Assembly: GCA_937125395.1 (NCBI GenBank)
Contig: CAKZLI010000057.1
Coordinates: 1-64,000, forward strand
Direction: 5' to 3'
Source: an uncultured Glaciecola sp.
GTDB lineage: Bacteria > Pseudomonadota > Gammaproteobacteria > Enterobacterales > Alteromonadaceae
Length of the DNA stretch: 64,000 nucleotides
Made by a program: the position numbers and the translations under genes
Shown here: positions 58,901-64,000 of the stretch, in pieces
Layout: each line of letters starts with the position of its first letter
How positions within the stretch are numbered: the stretch's first letter is position 1
Notes under the pieces: generated by a model
Told to the model about the DNA's origin: nothing
Seen by the model: the letters and a program-made list of their open reading frames with translations, nothing else
Database searches by the model: none

Positions 58901-60112
58901 CTATCCTCCTTGTAAGATCAGTGCGCCCTGCTCACTCATGACACCACCCGTACCACTGACAAACATATTGTCACAGGATTTTAGTTGGCGTTCTTGAGCA
59001 GAGTGCGAAATTTGATCAAATGCTTCAATAACTTGTGAAAAACCACCGGCAGAAGCTGATTGACCGAAGCTTAATTGTCCACCGTGCGTGTTTAATGGAA
59101 AATCACCTTTGAAAGTCAAATTGTGCTCTTTAATAAAACGCTGACCTTCACCTTTAGGCACAAAACCGGCATCTTCAAGCGATAACAACACCGTAATGGT
59201 ATAGCAATCATATATTTGCGCTGCATGGATGTCTTTAGGCGTCAAGCCTGACATCGCAAACGCACGTTTGGCCGCTTCAGCAACGGGCGTTACCGTCATT
59301 TCTTTTGCATATGAAGGAGATTTAAACGACAAACGTTCACCAAATCCAGTTACAAAAGCTGGGCGTTTTTTAGCACGTGCAGCTAGCTCTTTAGAAGCAA
59401 CAATAACTGCAGCCCCACCAGCAACCGGCATGACAATCTCTAGTACATGCAATGGATCAGCAACCAATTTTGAAGCTAACACATCTTCAATACTTAATGA
59501 TTTACCATTAAAAATAGCATCTTTATGATACTGAGCGTTAAAACGCTGATCGACAGCAATTTTTGCCATCGCACTATTGTCATAGCCATACTGTGCTGCA
59601 TAGCGTTGGGCAATCATGGCATAGCCCGTGTTTTGTCCCATGTGCCCATATGGCAAATCAAATTCGGCTTCAGGCGCACCAAATGCCGTACTATGCCCAC
59701 CAAAGCGCATAGCTTGAGCCATCCAAGCAGGATCTTCTGTGGGCCCTAACGGCGCCATTCGAGCAGGGATCACACACAAGACAGCCTGACAAAGTCCCAT
59801 TTCAATTGCCATAGCTGCACGCCATACCTGTGCTACTGCTGTACAACCACCCAAATCGACGACTTCGGCAAAATTAACTTCAATACCCAAATACTCTGCT
59901 GCCATTGCAGGTACAAATACGGATGCTTCATGAAACTGAGGGCCATTTATTACTAGTCCATCAAGATCACTCTTATTCAATCCTGCATCCACCAAGGCCT
60001 GGTGAGCAAGATCGGCTACTTGCTCTAAATGAAACATTTGTGGTGCAGTTTGATATTTTTCTGGTTTATATTGCGCAGCACCTACTATCGCTGCGTTTCC
60101 ACGTAATCCCAT
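58901..60112 (-). CDS. lipid-transfer-protein-type thiolase, Ltp2-like
   Basis: 403 aa; AAIVGAAQYKPEKYQTAPQMFHLEQVADLAHQALVDAGL, QIYDCYTITVLLSLEDAGFVPKGEG, NTHGGQLSFGQSASAGGFSQV. Confidence 0.88.
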   Translation of the reverse strand: MGLRGNAAIVGAAQYKPEKYQTAPQMFHLEQVADLAHQALVDAGLNKSDLDGLVINGPQFHEASVFVPAMAAEYLGIEVNFAEVVDLGGCTAVAQVWRAAMAIEMGLCQAVLCVIPARMAPLGPTEDPAWMAQAMRFGGHSTAFGAPEAEFDLPYGHMGQNTGYAMIAQRYAAQYGYDNSAMAKIAVDQRFNAQYHKDAIFNGKSLSIEDVLASKLVADPLHVLEIVMPVAGGAAVIVASKELAARAKKRPAFVTGFGERLSFKSPSYAKEMTVTPVAEAAKRAFAMSGLTPKDIHAAQIYDCYTITVLLSLEDAGFVPKGEGQRFIKEHNLTFKGDFPLNTHGGQLSFGQSASAGGFSQVIEAFDQISHSAQERQLKSCDNMFVSGTGGVMSEQGALILQGG

Positions 60113-60121
60113 AAATAATCC

Positions 60122-61975
60122 TTAAACGGTGGCAAAAGGTGGATAACCTAATGCCGTTAACACATTCTCACTATACAGCTCATAACAGCCTAATTTATCA
60201 TTGCGAATATAAATCGGTTCACCGCAAGCGACCGGGTCATAACCTTGTTTTTGTAAATCTACTTTGCGTAATTTGTAAGTGGACGTCATATCTGCTGCGG
60301 CACTAACCCTAATAAACTGCGGAGCAGCATAATTAGGAACCTTTTGGATGGTCAAATCATAAAAAGTCACAGGATCAAACTCGTAACCAGGCTGCATGAC
60401 AATCGCTGCCATCCCAGCACGCCCCTCATGTTCGGGAACTTGTATACCATAAATATTGATTAATTCGGCACCTTCGTAATCAGCTAATGCAATCGCCACT
60501 TCTTGTGATGACACATTTTCGCTTTTCCAGCGGTACGTATCGCCGATACGATCAACAAAATAAAAATACCCATTTTCATCATATCGTAATAAATCACCTG
60601 AACGCCAATACGCATCGCCTTGTTCAAACACATTACGCATTATTTTTTGTTCAGTGCCCTCTGCAGAAGTATAACCTTCAAAACGACCACCACCAAAATC
60701 AGGATGATTGATAATCATGCCTAATCCTTCACCCACTTCACCGGGCTGACACAAAACACAATGGCCATTATCATCTTTTAAGTGTGTTTCAGACTCCGTA
60801 TCAAACTTGACTAATCTAAAGTTAGTTCTATCCCAACGAGGGATCCGGCCCACTGAACCAATATAGTTATCAATGTTAATGAGATTGGTATTTGCTTCGG
60901 TAGAGCCCCACCCTTCATAGATATCCATCGGGCCAAAATACTCTATCCATCGACGCCAACTCGTTTCTGTCAAACCCGCCCCAAGCATACAGCGAAGAGA
61001 ATGATCTTTGGGTTTGTGATTGTTGGCATGTGCACTGTTGAGTAGATAGCGACATATCTCACCAATATATTGACATATTGTAATGCGATAAGATGCGATA
61101 TCCTGCCAGAACTGGCTCACGCTAAATTTACGTCGAATGACAATACTCGCTCCCGCAGCAAGTGCCGTCGAAGTGACCGACGTTGCAGCAGCGCCATGAT
61201 ATAGCGGCAGACAACAATAAAATACATCATCAGGCGTAGCATCAATTGTCTCGACCATCACATCACCGGAGGTTAGCCAACGCATGTGGCTGTAGATGGC
61301 AGCTTTAGGTAATCCAGTAGTACCTGAGGTAAAAATCAACAAGGTTGGTGTTTCGCCATCAGTAGCACCACGAGCCAGAGAACATGACGTACCATTCCGA
61401 CTGGCTACATCTGCATCAAACGTTGCGTCTATCCAAGTCGGTAACGTCGGTTTATCGATGAGTTCGGCATCACTCACTAGCCATAATTTTTTATTTGCTA
61501 GTGACGGCGTTTGGATAAAGCGCTCAGCACATTCTTCGCCGACAATGACCACATCACTGTTAGTCGACACAATTGCATGCTCTAACACCGCTCCTTGCAC
61601 CTGTGTGTTGATAAACGCCACCACCACACCTAGCTTAGTCAAACCAAACCAGGTAAAAAAGAACTCCGGCCGGTTTTCTAGTGCCATTGCACAACCATCA
61701 CCCTCTTTTAAGCCTCTAGCTTGAAAGACTTCAGCATATTTATTAGCTTGAGTATTCACGTCAGCATAACTAAATGTTTTGCCTTTATAGATTAAAAAAT
61801 CAGCATTAGGGAGAGCTCTTGCCTGTTCTTCCAATCGGTCTGCAATACTGTATTTTTGTGACGGACTAACCGAACGGGATGCCGCAGCACGGGCATCCAT
61901 TTTGGCTTGTGTAACGGCTTTAGGGACTGGTGCATTATCAAGTGACCCAGCGAAAGGAATACTGGTATTATCCAT
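60122..61975 (-). CDS. AMP-forming (steroid/very-long-chain) acyl-CoA synthetase
   Basis: TLLIFTSGTTGLPKAAIYSHMRW, EGWGSTEANTN, YWRSGDLLRYDENGYFYFVDRIGDTYRWKSENVSSQEVA (FadD6/SLC27-like). Confidence 0.9.
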   Translation of the reverse strand: MDNTSIPFAGSLDNAPVPKAVTQAKMDARAAASRSVSPSQKYSIADRLEEQARALPNADFLIYKGKTFSYADVNTQANKYAEVFQARGLKEGDGCAMALENRPEFFFTWFGLTKLGVVVAFINTQVQGAVLEHAIVSTNSDVVIVGEECAERFIQTPSLANKKLWLVSDAELIDKPTLPTWIDATFDADVASRNGTSCSLARGATDGETPTLLIFTSGTTGLPKAAIYSHMRWLTSGDVMVETIDATPDDVFYCCLPLYHGAAATSVTSTALAAGASIVIRRKFSVSQFWQDIASYRITICQYIGEICRYLLNSAHANNHKPKDHSLRCMLGAGLTETSWRRWIEYFGPMDIYEGWGSTEANTNLINIDNYIGSVGRIPRWDRTNFRLVKFDTESETHLKDDNGHCVLCQPGEVGEGLGMIINHPDFGGGRFEGYTSAEGTEQKIMRNVFEQGDAYWRSGDLLRYDENGYFYFVDRIGDTYRWKSENVSSQEVAIALADYEGAELINIYGIQVPEHEGRAGMAAIVMQPGYEFDPVTFYDLTIQKVPNYAAPQFIRVSAAADMTSTYKLRKVDLQKQGYDPVACGEPIYIRNDKLGCYELYSENVLTALGYPPFATV

Positions 61976-61998
61976 TGTAGAATCTCCCATTTTTTTAA

Positions 61999-62634
61999 TC
62001 AACGAACGCGAATTTTGGGGGCTGGCGTGTCACCGCGCATCGTGCGAAGAAACTCGTCTAACGGAGCTGGCGCAGCGACTTCAGGTAATACATCAGCCTC
62101 AGGCCGGTTTTGCCAAAACGCTTGCCATGATGGAAATAAATCATGAAATGTACCGGTATAAGGCTCCCTGCCTGGCCAACGCATTTTCATATCACCGGTA
62201 GGCACGGCATTAAGATCGCTCGCGTACCAATAACATGGCAAACGACGTCTAAAATACCAAACACCATCAATTCGTTCATAATCATCCCAATACAGCATTT
62301 GCATTAGGACCCATTCACGTCCAGTTTCATGTTCATTTTTGGAATACACGACCCCAACAGCATGATCAGGGTCAATAAACTCAATAATATGTTGCCCTAA
62401 ATGATGTGAAGTACCGGTAAATTGATCGCGTAGAGTCGAATCTACCCATGCTTTTAAATGTGCTCGTCCACTCTTACCGCCACCAACCCGCACATCTGGC
62501 GCAAATAAACCTACATGAGCATCAATATCACGCATATCAAGCGACAAAGAATATTTACCTGCCAATTGACGAATGGCCTCAATCGACTCAAGCCTATCGA
62601 TACGTTGTTCTAAATTGTTGAGTGTATTAGTCAC
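61999..62634 (-). CDS. SnoaL-like / nuclear transport factor 2-like family protein
   Basis: LEQRIDRLESIEAIRQLAGKYSLSLDMRDIDAHVGLFAPDVRVGGGKSGRAHLKAW; start uncertain (ORF open to 62667; GTG at 62634 preferred). Confidence 0.78.
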   Translation of the reverse strand: MTNTLNNLEQRIDRLESIEAIRQLAGKYSLSLDMRDIDAHVGLFAPDVRVGGGKSGRAHLKAWVDSTLRDQFTGTSHHLGQHIIEFIDPDHAVGVVYSKNEHETGREWVLMQMLYWDDYERIDGVWYFRRRLPCYWYASDLNAVPTGDMKMRWPGREPYTGTFHDLFPSWQAFWQNRPEADVLPEVAAPAPLDEFLRTMRGDTPAPKIRVR

Positions 62635-62644
62635 AATTAAAATC

Positions 62645-63385
62645 CTAAATGAATGCCATGCCGCCATTTACGGCAATGTTTTGACCGGTAATAAAACCAG
62701 AATCATCACAAGCTAAAAAGCTTGCCACTTTTGCAATATCGATACTTTCACCCATACGACCAAGCGGAATATCATCAATCATTTTTTGTGTCCATTCATC
62801 AGGCACATCTGCCATCATCGGCGTATTGGTCGGTCCTGGAATAATAGTATTAACACGAATACCATGGCTCGCAAGCTCACGCGAGATACTGCGAGTAAGC
62901 CCCATAACGCCCGCTTTGGACGAGCAATAATGACTAGGACCTTCACCGGTTAATGCAGCTGTGCTTGAAATGTTGATAATGCTACCACTACCTTGTTTAG
63001 CCATGACTTTGCCCGCTTCACGACAGCAATAAAAAGTACCGTTGAGATTTACACCAATAACTTTATCCCAATGCTCATCAGGAGTTTCAAGAAAAGTATC
63101 AAACGACCCTACGCCAGCACAGTTGATAATCACGTCCAGTCGACCAAACTTTGCGACTACATTATCGATAGCGGCTTTGACTGAATGACTATCAGCAATG
63201 TTGGCTGTTAAACCAATCGCTTTGTCACTTGAGAGTAAACTGATTGTTTCATTTACCGCATCAGAATTAATGTCAAGCGCAGCAACCGATGCGCCCGCTT
63301 TAGCAAAGTGCTGGACTATCTCTTGGCCCATCCCTTGTCCCGCTCCTGTAACTACTACCACTTGATCTTGATGTTTCACATTCAC
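62645..63385 (-). CDS. SDR family oxidoreductase
   Basis: VVVVTGAGQGMGQEIVQHFAKAGASVAALDI, INCAGVGSFD, YCSSKAGVMGLTRSISRELASHGIRVNTI. Confidence 0.93.
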   Translation of the reverse strand: MNVKHQDQVVVVTGAGQGMGQEIVQHFAKAGASVAALDINSDAVNETISLLSSDKAIGLTANIADSHSVKAAIDNVVAKFGRLDVIINCAGVGSFDTFLETPDEHWDKVIGVNLNGTFYCCREAGKVMAKQGSGSIINISSTAALTGEGPSHYCSSKAGVMGLTRSISRELASHGIRVNTIIPGPTNTPMMADVPDEWTQKMIDDIPLGRMGESIDIAKVASFLACDDSGFITGQNIAVNGGMAFI

Positions 63386-63476
63386 TCCCTAAGAAATCGG
63401 TTTCCCAAACTGAACAACATGAATGGGATTTGTAAATAAGTGTTTGCAATAATGTTCTAGCAAGCGAGTGCTAACA

Positions 63477-63492
63477 TCGTCCAACAAGACTA
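63477..63492. promoter_or_regulatory. candidate steroid-regulon operator, site G
   Basis: TCGTCC-AACA-AGACTA in the divergent 63385/63685 region. Confidence 0.72.
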
Positions 63493-63502
63493 AATGATGG
63501 AT

Positions 63503-63518
63503 TGGTCTAAATGGACGA
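63503..63518. promoter_or_regulatory. candidate steroid-regulon operator, site H
   Basis: TGGTCT-AAAT-GGACGA, centre 26 bp from site G. Confidence 0.68.
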
Positions 63519-63684
63519 TGTTTTAAAAGCCCTTGCATCGCAATCTAAGCTAAACATAAATGTTTTTTTAATGTAAATATCATGTACAAGCAGAATAAAT
63601 ATTGAGTAAATGCTATGTATATGCACTTAACCATTACGCGAACACTTGCACAGTGAGCGTCATTACGGGAGTATTGATTTGAAT

Positions 63685-64000
63685 ATGCGCACAACATCAC
63701 AAGATTTACCATTACCAACTGGAAAGTTTGTTCAAATAGATAATGGATTAACATTACATTATCTTGAAGAAGGTTCAGGCCCAATCGTAATTTGGTTGCA
63801 CGGAAGTGGCCCTGGCGCTAGTGGGTTTAGTAATTTTAAAGGCAATTATCCTGAATTTGCCACTGCCGGCTATCGTAATATCGTACTTGATTTACCGGGT
63901 TTTGGACGTTCAGATAAACCCGATGATGTAAATTACGATTTAGATTTTTTTGTTGCTGCGTTAAATGGTTTCATAGCAGCACTAGCATTACCAGCCGTCA
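63685..64000 (+). CDS. hsaD: HsaD-like meta-cleavage product hydrolase (alpha/beta fold), truncated by the window end
   Basis: MRTTSQDLPLPTGKFVQIDNGLTLHYLEEGSGPIVIWLHGSGPGASGFSNFKGNYPEFATAGYRNIVLDLPGFGRSDKP; absent from the ORF track because there is no stop in the window. Confidence 0.88.
   Translation, partial: MRTTSQDLPLPTGKFVQIDNGLTLHYLEEGSGPIVIWLHGSGPGASGFSNFKGNYPEFATAGYRNIVLDLPGFGRSDKPDDVNYDLDFFVAALNGFIAALALPAV

Noticed and set aside
1-64000. CRISPR arrays, rRNA operons, prophage structural genes
   Set aside because: No regularly spaced repeats with unique spacers, no rRNA sequence and no phage structural protein recognised.

Overview
The window is gammaproteobacterial-type chromosome in three parts. 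(1) About 1-5.1 kb is housekeeping/accessory: the 3' end of a Y1-type transposase, dusC, a DUF1289 protein, an M14-like peptidase, tRNA-Glu, tRNA-Ala and gltX. Five exact GTGTCTGTCC decamers lie here in one orientation. (2) About 5.2-13.2 kb is a tRNA-Val-associated plastic region: two identical tRNA-Val(TAC) genes, each followed by the same 87-bp tRNA-3'-end-like tail. A third, shorter tail remnant lies beyond a HipBA-type module. The segment between the tRNAs carries a thioesterase, a spermidine synthase-like protein, a SOUL protein, an EamA transporter and a hybrid histidine kinase. (3) About 13.4-64 kb is a large aerobic steroid-degradation cluster of the 9,10-seco type. It includes HsaA, HsaB, HsaC, HsaD (cut by the window edge), HsaE/G/F, KshA, two KstD-like flavoproteins, IpdA/IpdB/IpdC/IpdF-like proteins, paired acyl-CoA dehydrogenases, thiolases, an Ltp2-like thiolase next to a DUF35-MaoC protein, four acyl-CoA ligase/metallo-beta-lactamase genes, an HsdA-like SDR, a TonB receptor and two MFS transporters. 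The most notable observation is a recurrent 16-bp palindrome, TMGTCY-N4-RGACKA, found by eye at eight intergenic sites. Together these precede essentially every predicted transcription unit of the steroid cluster and none of the housekeeping genes, so they look like the operator of a single regulon. No obvious regulator gene and no KshB reductase is in the window. All functional names are by recognition of protein sequence, not by database search.
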